In this document: one piece after another, positions 1 through 12,950 of the stretch | How the letters are laid out: the number at the start of each line of letters is the position of its first letter | Position numbering within the stretch: position 1 is the first letter of the stretch | Made by a program: the position numbers and the translations under genes | Assembly: GCF_000004075.3 (NCBI RefSeq) | Contig: NC_026657.2 | Location: 8,122,001-8,186,000, forward strand | Length of the DNA stretch: 64,000 nt | Source: Cucumis sativus | Taxonomy: Eukaryota > Streptophyta > Magnoliopsida > Cucurbitales > Cucurbitaceae | Direction of reading: 5' to 3' | The notes under the pieces: generated by a model | The model's input: the letters and a program-made list of their open reading frames with translations, nothing else | What the model was told of the DNA's origin: nothing | Database searches by the model: none

Positions 1-256
1 TAGGAAGCTCTTTTCATAAAAATTCTTGTATGCACAATAATATCGAAGGTCAATAACCAGAAGGCACTAGTAACATGTATTAAAAACTTCAGAAACCATC
101 CCTAAAATGCTCTTAAGATGATTCAGGAATATCACTAGAAGAACAAAATAATTATTTAGCAGAAAAAATTCATCTGATTGATTTCATCTGTTTTTTTTTT
201 TTCATCCAAAGCACGAATTGGTCTTCAAGGATCTAGATTTGGCTACAAACACCAAC

Positions 257-719
257 CTCTCCAACTGCTGCGCTTGGTACTGCTTCAAAAAACTCCTTAA
301 GTTTTTCAAGCCAGCCAGGAGTTCTTCCAGGAACATACCTAAATACAGCAAGCTGGGTGAATGTCATACAGTATACTTCATGATGGCAGAAAAAAAATTT
401 GTATGTGCTTACCAGGGATGAAGTCCGAAGGATGGAACTATGCAAGGATGCAATTCACTCAATTGCTTGACCAAATGCCAATCTTTCTATAAACTCAACA
501 GATGAAAAAGATGAGCAGGAGATGGCACATATAAAAAAATATATATATACAACACAAGATCCATAACTAATGTACCTCAGAGATTCCATTAACAGCAAAA
601 CGAACAACACCAGAATCCACTGCTGCACTAATTAATTGAGGTGCTTTATCAAATATTCTTGGATCTTGGAGGTGACAATGTGCATCAAATAGTCTCAACG
701 TAGAAGACAATTTAGCCAT
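257..719 (-). CDS. TatD-family metal-dependent hydrolase/DNase, N-terminal part
   Basis: Three coding exons of a gene that continues past the left edge. Exons read 719-576, 486-413 and 338-257, joined by GT-AG introns in matching phase (0, then 2). The start is the ATG at 719, two bases after an acceptor (GCAG|GA), so an upstream intron lies in the 5' leader. The protein begins MAKLSSTLRLFDAHCHLQD; DAHCH is the first metal-binding HxH motif of the TatD amidohydrolase fold. GLHPW and AAVGE follow, as in plant and bacterial TatD proteins, with the donor right after VGE. TatD proteins are Mg-dependent 3'-5' exonucleases linked to DNA repair and apoptotic DNA decay; that role is taken from the family. 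About 100 residues are visible of an expected 300 or so. The gene is probably whole but cut by the window edge. Confidence 0.85.
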
Positions 720-823
720 TCCTGCGTATAAAAGGAAAGGAGAGTTTCTTCTCGTGTCAGGAAAACAGATCCAAGGCAAAGAGTTTCTTCTTATGTCACC
801 AAAAAAAATTCAACTTAAAAATT

Positions 824-1700
824 CTTCAAAATGTAATTAATCTTTTCAAGAAAATGCATAAGAATATTTCCTGCTCGGAGAAAACCTACAGCTTCAATTA
901 CAGTTCAATGACAGTAGAAGCTTAAAAAAATTGAGCTCAACGATTGAGAAAACGCAAGTAAATTGCACAGCTAGAGCAGTACCGTCAATTTCCGTTTATG
1001 GATGATTAACTTAAAATTTAAAAGCCTATATCCATATACATTTAATATTTCATAATGTAATTCACCACATTGAGACAGTGCGTAAGAACATTTCCTTCTC
1101 GAGAAAACCTAATACAATAGCTACCGCAGAAGATTAAAGAAAATGGCGAATTTCAGCGAGCGAGAGAGACATATGAAAAATCGCACTGCGAATACAGTAC
1201 CTTAGCTATCAAACTGCGAAGGATTTCAACTCAAAAACCTATTATATATCTATTTCAGTTCAATTCATCATCAAGTAATTTATCATGTCGAGAAAGTACG
1301 TGCGAGTATTTTCTAATCAGAGAAAACCTACGACTTCATTTACTGCGGAGATTAAGTAACATGAGAACAAGAGATTTAAGAAAACCAAATACAATAGCTA
1401 CCGCAGAAGATTAAAGAAATTGGCGTATTTCAGCGAGCGAGAGAGACATGAAAAATCGCATTGCGAACACAGTACCTTAGCTATCAAACTGCGAAGGATT
1501 TCGACTCAAAAACCTATTATATATCTATTTCAGTTCCATTCATCATCAGGCAATTAATCATATCGAGAATGTACGTGCGAGTATTTTCTAATCAGAGATA
1601 ACCTACGGTTTCATTTACTGCTGGAGATTTAAGAAACAGGAGAACAAGAGAGCGAGAGAGAGTAATCACAAAGCTAACACAGTACCTTGTCTTCAAATCG
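824..1700 (-). repeat. Tandemly duplicated blocks in the 5' leader of the TatD-like gene
   Basis: Two close copies of a block of about 276 bp lie at about 1100-1376 and 1377-1652. They share long near-identical stretches, for example around 1111-1260 and 1388-1530. An older diverged copy lies at about 824-1099, and a partial copy carries the outermost donor near 1687. Read on the minus strand, each copy keeps a GGTACTG splice-donor-like site, with exon ends at about 1686, 1476, 1201 and 983. Copies also contain a pyrimidine-rich tract ending in CGCAG just before the donor segment. They lie directly upstream of the coding acceptor at 721, so they are probably alternative or cassette 5' UTR exons. 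Which donor is used cannot be told from sequence. Confidence 0.7.
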
Positions 1701-3017
1701 CGACAGTCCGAAGAACGCAGCGAAATAGAAACAAATCGGAAACGCTATGAATTTCGAAACAGTAAGAATACGTCAAAGTAGAGATCCAATTCAAGCGTCC
1801 GATAAAATAAACTGTAGAGAATAAAACTCAAACAAAAACCGCGAAAAAACGAATTGCAATAAACTTCACGACGACATCGACAGCCGGAGATACCTCGTCG
1901 GGCGATGGAAGCAGAACTTCGTCTCAGAAACCGCCTTCCGGCTGTGAAGAGCGCGCGCGCAAAACCTATTGCCGCGCACTTCACCTGAATAACAAAATAA
2001 CAAATAACAATGTCACGAAGCATTGTAAATGAGCTTGTTATTTATACCATCGCTAAATTACGTTTCGGGATTAAACTTTCAATATTTATATTTGGACACC
2101 AAAATTTTAAACTATTCCATTTTGTTACCAATTCCTAACCATACTTAACTTCCAACAATCATTTCCAAAATCGGTATAAGTTCAACGAAATGGTGATTTA
2201 AATTCTCCATTTTCTATAGAATTTGAAATATATATATATATATAAGAAGTGTTCATTAGTCGGTCATAATTAATTTATAAAAGAAAACAACTCAAATCGA
2301 TCATAGTTGGTTTAGTGTTAAGTCGATATCGATACCATCGATCACTAATTTAATACTTAAAAACATATTTTGAAAATTTTCGATATAATTTTTTTTGTAA
2401 CTAACCACGACCAACTCTTTTCGTTTCTGACCAACTTTGGTTTGATCAATTGGCTCATTTTTTCTGTCTATCATGCTTATCTCTAATACCATGTTGTTTA
2501 AAAATTGACTAAAAATTCATAAAATGCAAATGAATGGAAGAAATCATACTTTATTTTCATAAATCAATTAAAGAAACTTACAAATGGTATCTAAAGCTTT
2601 TTTTTTTTTTAATAATAAGTTAACAATTCTAACTAGTTTGATTTAAAAAGATGAAAAAAGAAAATGATTAATAGGTCTACACGATTGAGATTTAAATTTA
2701 ACTTTAATCTAACATGATACTCTTAAAATACATTAATAGTAACTAGATTAATCTAGAATAAAAAAATTAAATTTCAATTGACTATGTTTATAAATAATTT
2801 TTGAAAGTTATTACTTAGATACAAATTTTAAAAACTAAATTTATGATCTAAAACAAAACAAAAAGAATATTTGAGAAATCATTTCATGCGAAGAGGCAAG
2901 GGCAAAGAGGTAATTTCGTAAAAACTTATCGAGAAACTGTTAAGCACACCGAGCTAGCGCGCAGTCACAGCACTCTTCTGTTCTCCCCAGAAACCCCTCG
3001 GCGGAGCGAAGACGACG
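1701..3017. other. Head-to-head intergenic region, TatD-like / PPR
   Basis: This is the spacer between the TatD-like leader (minus) and the PPR gene (plus). The part up to about 2000 is relatively GC-rich and probably holds the TatD-like first exon and promoter. From about 2040 to 2880 it is very AT-rich, with a short TA run near 2230. The last 100 bases before 3018 become GC-rich again and look like the PPR 5' UTR. A diverged dispersed repeat lies at about 2268-2490 (separate entry). No other gene is visible. Confidence 0.5.
2268..2492. repeat. Diverged dispersed repeat, copy 1
   Basis: The stretch around 2438-2490 (tttggtttgatcaattggct, then a TTTT tract, then ctatcatgcttat) matches 20222-20275 in composition and order, including the motif tctatcat. 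The flanks of both copies are rich in gatc, cgat and aaccga words. It is too decayed to assign to a transposon class. No target-site duplication was identified. Confidence 0.35.
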
Positions 3018-5509
3018 ATGCTTCTCCAAACTTCTGTTCACCACCGTACCGTCTCTCTCCCCTCACCAATTTCTTATTCTCGTAAATTTCTGCCTCTAAT
3101 CCAATCTCAGCCCTTTTTCCATAATGTGAATTATCGGCGGCTTCCTCTTTCTGTAACTTGCTCTATCTCCCAAGTCCATAGCTATGGAACTGTGGACTTC
3201 GAGCGGAGGCCTATGTTTAAATGGAACGCTATTTATAGAAGGATATCGCTGATGGAGAATCCCGAGTTGGGCTCTGCGAGTGTGCTGAACCAGTGGGAGA
3301 ATGAGGGCAAGAACATTACGAAATGGGAGCTTTCTCGGGTCGTTAAGGAGTTAAGAAAGTACAAGCGGTTTGAGAGGGCTTTGGAGGTAACAAAGATGAT
3401 AAATGTTTGGGTGTTTATATTGGTGTTTATGAATTGTGGTATTGATTTCTTCAGTCTTTAGTTGAGTTAATGAAAAAAATGATGTCGATTTTTATGTAGG
3501 ATTAACTGATGTTCAGCTAAATCGATGAGGTTATAGGTTTGACTTCGAAATGGTTAAAATCACTTTTTTTTTCTTACATTTAAAATCAAATTCGATGGAA
3601 TGATAACCGCTTTTAGAAGTGTATAATAAACTATCGAATTAACTTTGAATGATTATAGGCATATTTGTTACTGATTTTGAATGTGAAAAAGCAATTCTAA
3701 CTGTTTAAAAATCACTCTCAAACATGTCTTTAAATAGATATTGTGGCAAGTATGAAAATCATTCTTGGTTGAATCTGTTTTTCACTTCGTAATTTGGATT
3801 GGCTTGTAAAGCTAAAGTTTCTTCTTCTTCATCACAAGAAATTTCAACTTTGTGTGGGCAAACACAAACTGTGCCAATGCTTTAGCGTTTTTTTATTCTG
3901 AGAAAATGATGCATTTCATTGAAGAATGTTATATACCATCTTTTGAACTTTTCCTTCTTTTTGGGTCTCCTATATTCCTAATACCTTGTGATTGAGGAAT
4001 TATAGGTCATCATCATTGAGCTGATCTCAATGCCTAATTTATTCTTACACATATTTGTAATGTATCTTCTTATATACATGTGTGTATGTGTGTATGATGT
4101 GGTTTTGATCATCTGATCTGGTTATATGATACTTTTCTAAACATCGAAGGGATCACGTGTAAAAATACTGAATTTGGCAATTTGTTGCATGTGTTACATA
4201 GATGATATATATGTATAGATTGTTAAAGCTGTTTCAATTCTAAAATTTCATTTTTTTTCTGAAGATATATGATTGGATGAGCAATAGGGAAGAGAGGTTT
4301 AGATTAACAACGAGTGATGCTGCCATTCAATTGGATCTTATATCGAAAGTCCGTGGCATTAAAAGTGCTGAAGAATACTTCCTCAGGCTGCCGAATCATT
4401 TGAAAGACAGGAGGATATATGGGGCTCTTCTGAACGCGTATGCAAAAGGAAGACAGAGAGAAAAAGCAGAAAATTTACTTGAAAAAATGAGAACCAAAGG
4501 CTTCACGACTCACCCGCTTCCGTTCAATGTAATGATGACTCTCTACATGAACGTTAAAGAGTATGAGAAAGTTGAGTCGTTAGTGTCAGAAATGACAGAA
4601 AATAGCATTCAGCTTGACATATATTCCTACAACATATGGCTATCATCTTGTGGGTTACAAGGATCTACTGAGAAGATGGAAGAAGTATACGAACAGATGA
4701 AACAAGACAGGACCATCAATGCCAATTGGACTACATTCAGCACAATGGCAACAATGTACATTAAGATGGGACTGATGGAAAAAGCTGAAGAATGCTTGAG
4801 AAGGGTTGAAAGTAGGATTGTAGGCCGTGATCGAATACCGTATCATTATCTGATAAGTCTGTATGGTAGTGTTGGTAATAAAGAAGAAATGTATCGGGTG
4901 TGGAACATTTACAAGAACGTTTTCCCCACAATTCCAAATCTGGGATACCATGCAATAATTTCTGCTCTAATCAGGGTTGGTGATGTTGAAGGTGCTGAAA
5001 AAATTTACGAGGAATGGCTAACTGTTAAATCAACCTACGACCCACGAATCGCTAATCTTTTCATAGGATGGTATGTTAAGGAAGGCAACACGAGCAAAGC
5101 TGAAAGCTTCTTCGATCACATGGTTGAAGTTGGGGGAAAGCCAAATTCAAGTACATGGGAGATTCTTGTTGACAGACATACTAAAGAGGGTCGGGTTTCT
5201 GATGCTTTAGCTAGTTGGAAAGAAGCCTTTTCTGCCGAGGGTTCTAAGAGTTGGAGGCCAAAGCCCTATAATGTGTTGGCTTACTTCGACCTCTGTGAGA
5301 AAGAAGGAGACATCGCCAGCAAGGAGGTTCTAGTTGGATTACTGAGGCAGCCCAAATATCTTCAAGACAAAACATATGCATCACTCATTGGTTTGTTAGA
5401 TGAGACAATCGATAACAATGAAGTCTCAGAGAAAGGTAGTAATATAAACGATGAAATCGATAAAACCGAGTACGAGTCTGATGATTCTGAGATGTTTCTC
5501 AAGCTGTGA
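3018..5509 (+). CDS. P-class pentatricopeptide repeat protein (At1g02150 type)
   Basis: Two exons, 3018-3386 and 4265-5509, joined in phase 0 (GAG|GTAACA ... TGAAG|ATA). The product is 537 residues. The N-terminus is Ser/Thr/Pro- and Arg-rich and lacks acidic residues for the first 50 or so residues, as expected of an organelle transit peptide. It continues VDFERRPMFKWNAIYRRISL, ALE/IYDWM at the junction, then about ten PPR-like helical pairs (for example HPLPFNVMMTLYMNVKEYEK and DIYSYNIWLSSCG). The tail is acidic. There is no E or DYW domain, so it belongs to the P class, which binds organelle RNA in processing, stability or translation. The order of motifs closely matches the Arabidopsis At1g02150 protein as I recall it. 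The intron after ALE sits at the first repeat. The RNA target is unknown. Confidence 0.9.
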
Positions 5510-6051
5510 CAGAATCAATGATATTGTCATCTATGGTTTCTCAGATTCGTAATTAGAATTTTGGCAAAGAATGCTCGTCAGTGGTTGTTCACTCTTCAAT
5601 AGTAAAGGGTGAAAACAATTTGGAATCTTTCTTTGGGGTTTAGGAGTTGGGTAATAAAGTAGAAAGTTATACTCAACAGAGGTATGTTTATTTATTTACA
5701 CTTTCAGCTCTCTCTGTCTCTTCTCCATCATTAGATCTTTCCATGAATTTTGAATGTAATTTCCGTAGGTAGAAGAAGTCTGGGATATATACTAAATAGG
5801 GTAGAAATTTTGTTGCAATTCCAATTTCCTAATGTTAGTTGTTCTAAAAGAATTCAACAAAATTTCAATTTTTAATTTGTAATCGAGTAATCTATGTAGC
5901 TGTGTAGAATGAGAGCATTGAAAGGGGAGGATATTAAATTTAGTTTGCTATATTGATGTATGATTGGTTAATCAGTGTTACAATTTTCTCCAAAAGATTC
6001 TGAAATCTTTCTACTTGCAGCTACACTAATCATATGCAAATTGCAAACCTA

Positions 6052-6090
<39 letters not shown>

Positions 6091-9000
6091 TAATTTAAAA
6101 TCATAAAACAAAAAATGAACAGCTAGTTAATCAATGATTTTCATGATATTTTTAATGGGCAATTCATGTTGTACATCTTTAGTATCTTTGAAGATCTTGT
6201 TGGTTGTATGGTAATATAAAAACAATATGAAATGAAGTCGTTTTCAGTCATGAATGGGAATTTAGTTTCAACTGTCAACAGCTCAAATCCTTGTGAGAAG
6301 TTTGCATCTTTAAGTTGGAAACAGCTTGCCAATTTCAAAATGGAATTTAAACAACCAATTCCAACTACTTTTTAACATGTCTTTGTTTTCCCCTTTTTCC
6401 CTTTTCTTAACCCAACCATTTGAATATAGTTTTTGAAATTAGAGACATTCTAATTTTACTAATTTGAGTTGTCAAGAATATGGTATCATTGTTTTTTCTT
6501 CGAGGGCAAACTCGTATAAATTCTTCTAAAACTTGAGCCCTTAAACTTATACAACTGTTACAATTTATAACTTAATTTTTATAACTAAAGATTGAGTATT
6601 AATTGCAACTATTATCGTAAGAAAAATTGCATTAGATGACAACAAAATTTAGAAAAAACAACTCATAACATCTCTTTTTTCATATTGCAAATTTGGTAAA
6701 TATGACAGTAATGAGACGGTAATCTGCTAATAATATGACGTAACCTATTTTTAAATTTGTAATTTTAAAAAGGTAAGTGACATGAGTTCTATTATCATAA
6801 TTTTTTTTGCTATTTTTGCAAACTCTCGTAAATCAACAGTAGTTTGGATAATTTCTCCATCCTCCAACTCCAAATACATTGTAAACATTTAAAATAAAAA
6901 AAGGAAGTAATATAGATATATTTTTTAGTACAATCAGGGTTTGAGATTTGAATCGTATGAACCTCGTTATCTTCCGTATGTACAAATTAAATGTTCGTTG
7001 ATGCAAGTCGTGTTAGCAAATAAATATGAATAATTGAGATTATTTGGTAACTGATTTAAAAAATAAATTTCTTGTTTTAAAAACAAAGAAGAATGAATTT
7101 TTGAAATTAAAAAAATCCTATATGTTTGAGTTTTTCATGTTGAAATATGCAAGATTGGTTACATAACTAAGTCCAAATTCATTTGATATCATATTAATTT
7201 ATTTATATAGACATGAATGAAACAAAATAATTATATAATGATATTTAAAAAGATATGATATTGAATACACATCTGTGACCTAATTCGAAAATCCAACCCA
7301 TAAAGGCTAAATCTTTGTGTGTATGGACCAAAAGCAACAGCATATGCTTATGCTTTGGATGAACTTAGCAAATCCATGTTGTGTCACTGAGTCAAATTGA
7401 ATCACTACACATGCTATCTATTTTCTCTCTCTCTCTTTTGGATCCCTAAACATTTTGATACCCATTTTTTTGCACATGTATTCACATGATCCTTAGGCCT
7501 TTCCCCAATTGCCCATCAATTGTGTTCGTTTATTTATTGAAAAAGGGAAGAAAAAAGTAAACTGTTTAATTAAACAATTTTAAAGAAAAAGAAGAGAATG
7601 TCAAAGGTCATCATAATCCATTATCATCTCTTTGCTTCTTTTTTCTTTTTTCCCCCTCTTGCAGGTTTCAAATATTAGTTAAAGAAACAAAAAAAAAAAC
7701 ATATTTTGATGATTTGAAAAATAATGATTTGAATCTCGATGTGTTTTCATATGTTATGTTTGCCGTTTAAGACCTTTGGTCTCTACTCAATCTCAACGAA
7801 GAAAATGGGATCTCTTATTATGAACTTGTTGACAATGATTCTGATCTAATTCATGGTCTATTAAGAGCAAAAGGCGCTCTGTTGAGACCCTCATGGGCAT
7901 AAAAAGATTGCAGTTGATTTGATAATAATCGAGGCATTGCTTTTTCAGCTTGAGTCCAGAAATCTCTTAGATAGGATACAAAATGGATTTTGTTCTATCG
8001 TCAAAGATTTTTCGATCAACAATATAAACTTGTGATTTTTTTTTAAATATAGCAAAATACTACAATCGCATGTACAGTAACATTTTTTTCTATACCTGTA
8101 AATAGTTTGGTTCATTTCTATATTTGACAACTGATGATAAAAATATTAATAGATTAATGAGAGTAATGATAATACGAATAATGTAAAACGGTCGTGATTA
8201 TTAAAAAAAAATATGAGAAATAAAATTAAAAAATTAGGTATATAGAAAATTAATAATGAAAGTTTTAAAAAAGGAAACCGAGTATAATCCAACTTCACAC
8301 CTTCTCTAATAATTACGAATTTGAATTCAAATCATCATTACCCCCAACTCAAAATCCCTCTCTATTGATATTTCAATGAAAGTAAAAAACAAATAATAAA
8401 AGTTTTAAATTTAAAAGATTTTTTTTTTTTTTTAAATTCTCTCTTTGGAAAGCCACTAAGCAAACCCCACCGAAGGGGACAAAGATGTCAATGTTCGAGT
8501 TCTTGTGTCCTTTTCAGTCATTAACTTTTTAACATTTTTCTTTTACCTATTTAGTGATGAGATGAAAATTCGTTTTTAAATTTATCATTTTTGTAATTTA
8601 GAAAATGTACATGAGAATGAAATTAACTCTATTATTATAATTTTTTTAAATATTTTTTTTAATAAATATATTAATTTATTTTATTATATTTAGAAAAATT
8701 ATTAAATATAAAATTTAAAGAGATATAAGAAAATTATTCTTTTAATAAAACATTTTCGAAAAAAATTAAGGAAATCATTAGAAACGGTAAAGTTGTGAAA
8801 ATATTTACAAAATTTTATATTATATCAATAGCAAACACTTATCTACACTTAAGGGTATAGAATCTAAAAAATTGTTATATTTTGTAAATAGTTTGTTATA
8901 TTATTTGAAAATACAAAAAAAAAAAAAAAAAAACCATTTTGAATCATTTTAGTCCCACTTTCATTTTGTGTCACACACCTATACCCTCTTTGACATTTTC

Positions 9001-9547
9001 CAAGTGGAAATTGAACCAACTAATATGTAAAATTTTAAAAAATAGAAACTCAAAAATCTAATACACAAACCGGTTGGAAGTTGATGATATTAACTTATAA
9101 ATTTAGCTTCAATGTCGTGCTTTTTATATACATAAATTAAATGTTCAAACTTCACTTCTTACATTTTTTTTCGTATTATCTTTACAGAATTACGAAGTTT
9201 CGTCAACTTAAACCGTAAACATAACTCAATTAATTCATATTTTTAGTATTTTTTACCGTAATAAATCAAACATCTAATCCAAAAGTTACTGATTTAGAGT
9301 CAATAATATGCTATTTTGAGTTTTGGGCATATTCTTTTTTGAGTTCAAAAGTAAACCAAAATAGTAATTAAACTAAAGCATAAAAAGATAAACATATTCC
9401 ATTAGCGCCCACGTCCTCCATTGTTGTGTGTGTGTGTGTATATATATGTATATATAAACCATGCAATTCCAATTTGCCGGAAACTCAAAAACAAAAAACA
9501 ACCAAAAGCAAAAACAAAAGCTCTGAAGCTTGCTTGATTGCTCATCA
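5510..9547. other. Gene-poor region with simple repeats and a plastid-DNA relic
   Basis: About 4 kb of AT-rich DNA without a supported gene. The first 400 bases are probably the PPR 3' UTR. An (AT)n run lies at 6057-6087, A and T runs are frequent (for example 8907-8933), and a TG/TA run at 9423-9456 lies just upstream of the cyclin gene. A decayed ycf2 fragment lies near 7798-8022 (separate entry). Segments around 8041-8100 and 8650-8900 resemble the dispersed AT-rich repeat family described in the findings. Confidence 0.5.
7798..8022 (+). pseudogene. ycf2: Nuclear plastid DNA relic: fragment of ycf2
   Basis: Translating the plus strand gives two coding-like runs in different frames. The first (7798-7900) contains [11 protein letters not shown] followed by KGALL. 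The second, starting about 7930, contains ESRNLLDRIQNGFCSI. Both match, in order, the C-terminal third of plastid Ycf2 as I remember it (DLVHGLLEVQGAL ... EPRNPLDMMQKGSCSI). The word KDCS between them is preserved in a frame broken by stops. This is a short, old insertion of chloroplast DNA into the nucleus, carrying at least one frame change and several in-frame stops. It is not expressed as protein. The ycf2 match is from memory and needs an alignment. Confidence 0.7.
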
Positions 9548-10787
9548 ATGGCGGAGCTAGAGGATTCAACTGTCATGGCGAAGCTAATCGATTTCCTTTC
9601 TTGTCTTCTTCAACGAGTGGCCGAATCCAACGATCGAAACCTCTCTGTTAATCTTCAACCTCACAAAATCTCTGCCTTCCATGGCTTAACTCGCCCCTCC
9701 ATTTCCATCCAAAGCTACTTAGACAGAATCTTTAAGTACGCCAATTGTAGCCCTTGTTGCTTCGTCATTGCCTACGTTTATCTCGATCGCTTTGTTCAAA
9801 GACAACCCTCTTTGCCTATCAATTCCTTCAATGTTCATCGCTTGCTTATCACTAGCGTTCTTGTTTCTGCCAAATTTATGGATGATACGTGAGTTTTTCT
9901 AATCTGATTGACAGAATTTTCGATGTGGGATTTGATTTGAGCCTTTTTTTTAGTTTGCCTGCTAAGTTCCTGATGAAATGCCTCAATGAGTTATGTTTTT
10001 GAGTTTTTTTTTTTAACTGTGACATAAGGGGTTTTAAGAGAACGTTTTGGGTTTTTTATTATGGGGTTTTTGGGTATAATTGGGATTAGAGATTGAATGG
10101 AACTTGATGTTTTGCAAAAGATTCTTTTATTTTCATTTTCAAGGATCTTTTTTGTGTGAGTTTGTCTTGATGAATGTGATGCTTTGAGCAAATTCTTGTT
10201 TATTCTTGATCTATTTCTTTGGTTGGTTTTCTGGGAATCTTTTTCTCCTTATGCATATCTATTCATCACATTATTTGCTGAATATGCTTCTCTCTCTCAT
10301 TTTCCACAGCTAGGCAGCCAGCTAAAAAGCATAATGAAACAATCATGAATTTTACTTTAAATAATACAAAAAGACTGCAAATTTTGGTTCCATAATCATC
10401 CTTTTTTCTTAAAATATTCAAAAGGGGGCTTCGATGTTTAGGCAATTTGAGTTAAAGTTTACTGAAATATGCAATGATGAAATTGTTTTCAGGTATTACA
10501 ACAATGCATATTATGCAAAAGTAGGAGGGATCAGCACAACAGAAATGAACTTTCTTGAAGTGGATTTTCTGTTTGGTTTAGGCTTTCATTTGAACGTCAC
10601 TCCCACCACTTTCCATTCTTATTACTCATATCTTCAAAGACAAATGCTTCTGCTTCAGCCTCCTTTGACGAGCAGTGCTTCTACAAAATCAGATCTGCTG
10701 CTTACTTCATCAAGAGCTCTAAAATCCCATTTCTGTTTTGATGAAGATGAAGCTTCCCATAAGAAGCAACAACTTGCAGCTGTTTGA
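9548..10787 (+). CDS. P/U-type cyclin (CYCU4-like)
   Basis: Two exons, 9548-9888 and 10493-10787, joined in phase 2 (GATGATAC|GTGAGT ... TTTTCAG|GTATTAC), giving 211 residues. The start chosen, [10 protein letters not shown], is the first in-frame ATG preceding the conserved region. Cyclin-box landmarks are [56 protein letters not shown] and [12 protein letters not shown]. The intron falls exactly between MDDT and YYNN, the usual place in this family. U-type cyclins resemble yeast Pho80, partner CDKs of the CDKA type, and are linked to phosphate signalling, brassinosteroid response and root development. That role is family knowledge. The C-terminal tail after the cyclin box is short and low in complexity. 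A TA/TG-rich run lies just upstream of the transcript start. Confidence 0.93.
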
Positions 10788-12950
10788 ACAAATTCAAACC
10801 CAAAATTTGGAATTCAAACTTTGGAGAATTATGGGCATAAATTCCTCAGCCCAAATGGAGCAAAACCCAGGTTTCAAAAATTGGATTCTCTCCAGTTTTA
10901 AGCATGAATTGGTTCTGTTGTTTGCCTGATTAGAATAGTAACATATTCAGTCACTGACTGGATGAGTTTGTAATGTATGTATCTCTCACATATACACACA
11001 CCAACACAGCTTTGCAATTTTGACTATGGCAGATCTTTGTTCTGTTTCTTTTCTCTTCTGTTTGTGGGGTCTTGATTTTGAAGTTCTGTACAGATGAGAT
11101 TCATTAGTGTTTTAAAAGATTTTGCAGCTTTTTGATGTAAATGTTGTGGTTATTATTAGGTGGCACTTGAAATCCTTGGATTTGTGTTGGTAATTCTTTT
11201 TTAAAGTACTTATACCTTTTTTAAACAACTATAATATCACCTTTTTCACTCTTTCAAAACAAAAAAAAAAAAAAAAAAAAAATCTTTTAACAATGTAGTG
11301 GTGACTTGGTACAAAAATTGAGACAAATGTTGCAAACCATTACAAGTCACCTCTAGTTTCAACTCCCAATTTTCATCCAAAGTTCTAGTACATAATGGTA
11401 ATTTTGAAATATTTATGAAAAAAAGGCTATTGGAATATTGTTCTCTAGAGAAAAGTAATATCTTTGCGTGAATTTGGTGGGTTTTGTTTTGAATTTTAAT
11501 CTCATTCTCTCTTAAGTCTCATCCATGGATGGTTCCAAACAGCAAACAAAACTTCCAAAACATGCCTCAAATCCTCATTGACCCATTTTGTTTCAATTTG
11601 AGGCACTGAGAAAGGTACAGATGCCATTGTCCTTCCAAATATGGGTGACAGAGTGTCTTAAAACAATCAAAACACTTCAATTTCAATTTTGAATTCGTTT
11701 GACACACTCAAGTATAGTTTAAGTGATTAATTAGGTCGTCGTAACGTGCTTTTGTGTCGGCCAACTCAAATAGGACCTTAATCCTTATAAATTCTCTTTA
11801 AAAGACTATAATTAAGTTCGAGGTTTGAAGTTACACTACATACATCAAATCTAACTGAGTATTCACATATGGAGTTGTCACCTTTTTTTTGAATTAAGGG
11901 TGACAAATTATGGTGACTAATGAAAAAAAGTTTTAAAAAATAAGATGAGAATTAAAATGGAAATGGCTTAATCATAAACTTTTTATATATACATATTTTG
12001 TTTGTAGCTATTAAAGCAATTGGTCATGTTTGACAGTTGTCTTGATTGTCTAAAGAGAAACAAAGAACATGTGCATTCATGGACATGCACCAACACGGAA
12101 TGAAAGATACAACATGGCTCCAACTCATTGGTAGTTGTCTTTATAATTTTTATTTATTCTTTCTTATTTTATATGTGGTTGTCAAATGTCCTTTACCCAT
12201 TATAATCAATTGCATTTCAATTTTGAATTTAATGTTCTCAAATTCACACCTATTTTCATTTTAAGTTACAATGTAACAAAATATAGTTCTTCCTCTGTCC
12301 CGAGTAAATAAAGATTCATTACAATTCAAATAATAGTTTATTACGATAAAAGGTAAAATTTTAGTATATTATTTGTAAGTTGTATTTAGGTACATTTCGT
12401 TGTATTTAAAAAGGAACTTTTATTTTATTTTATGGTTGGATTTAGTTTCAATTTAATTTTTGTATACTTTAGTTAAGGAAATATTTTTAAAATTAAAATA
12501 TTTACCAGCTACAATAAAATTTTGGATTTTATCAATAATAGAAACAGATAGATTTTTATCACTGTCTATCAACGTCACTGATAAAAACATATCATTGTGA
12601 CAATATATTGTAGATATATTTCATAAAAAAATGTATTGATTAATCGTAATTGCTTAATCTATATTCATAACAATTGAGATTAAGCTCAATCCATATAAAT
12701 TTAATAAGGGTTTAAAGAGAAAATGGCTAAAGATAATTATATTAATAATCAAACGGTTCTATTATTAATAATATAAGAGTGTCTCCACACACCTTGAAAA
12801 AAAATTCAAGAAATATTACATTACACGTAATATTTTATAAGTTTGTGTATAAATATATAAGCAATAATAATCTGATATTAATATTTTATAAGCAATAATA
12901 ATCTGATATTAATTTTTTCCAATCACCAACCTTCCAAATGTTGAGATTAT
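10788..12950. other. Intergenic region, cyclin 3' end to RFC3-like 3' end (convergent)
   Basis: The first 350 bases are likely the cyclin 3' UTR. The rest is AT-rich and I see no gene in it. A poly-A run lies at 11263-11282. Around 12480-12620 there is a copy of the dispersed AT-rich family (tatcactgtctatcaacgtc). A small tandem duplication lies at about 12855-12917. Confidence 0.5.
12855..12917. repeat. Short tandem duplication (about 31 bp unit, two copies)
   Basis: The unit containing ataagcaataataatctgat followed by attaat occurs twice in direct succession with no mismatch in its core. Near-identity means it is recent. It lies a few tens of bases downstream of the RFC3-like stop codon, so it is probably in that gene's 3' UTR or terminator region. 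Confidence 0.8.

Noticed and set aside
5660-9500. LTR-type or other large mobile element in the spacer
   Set aside because: No paired terminal repeats, primer-binding site or polyprotein-like frame was seen; only simple repeats and the plastid relic are present.
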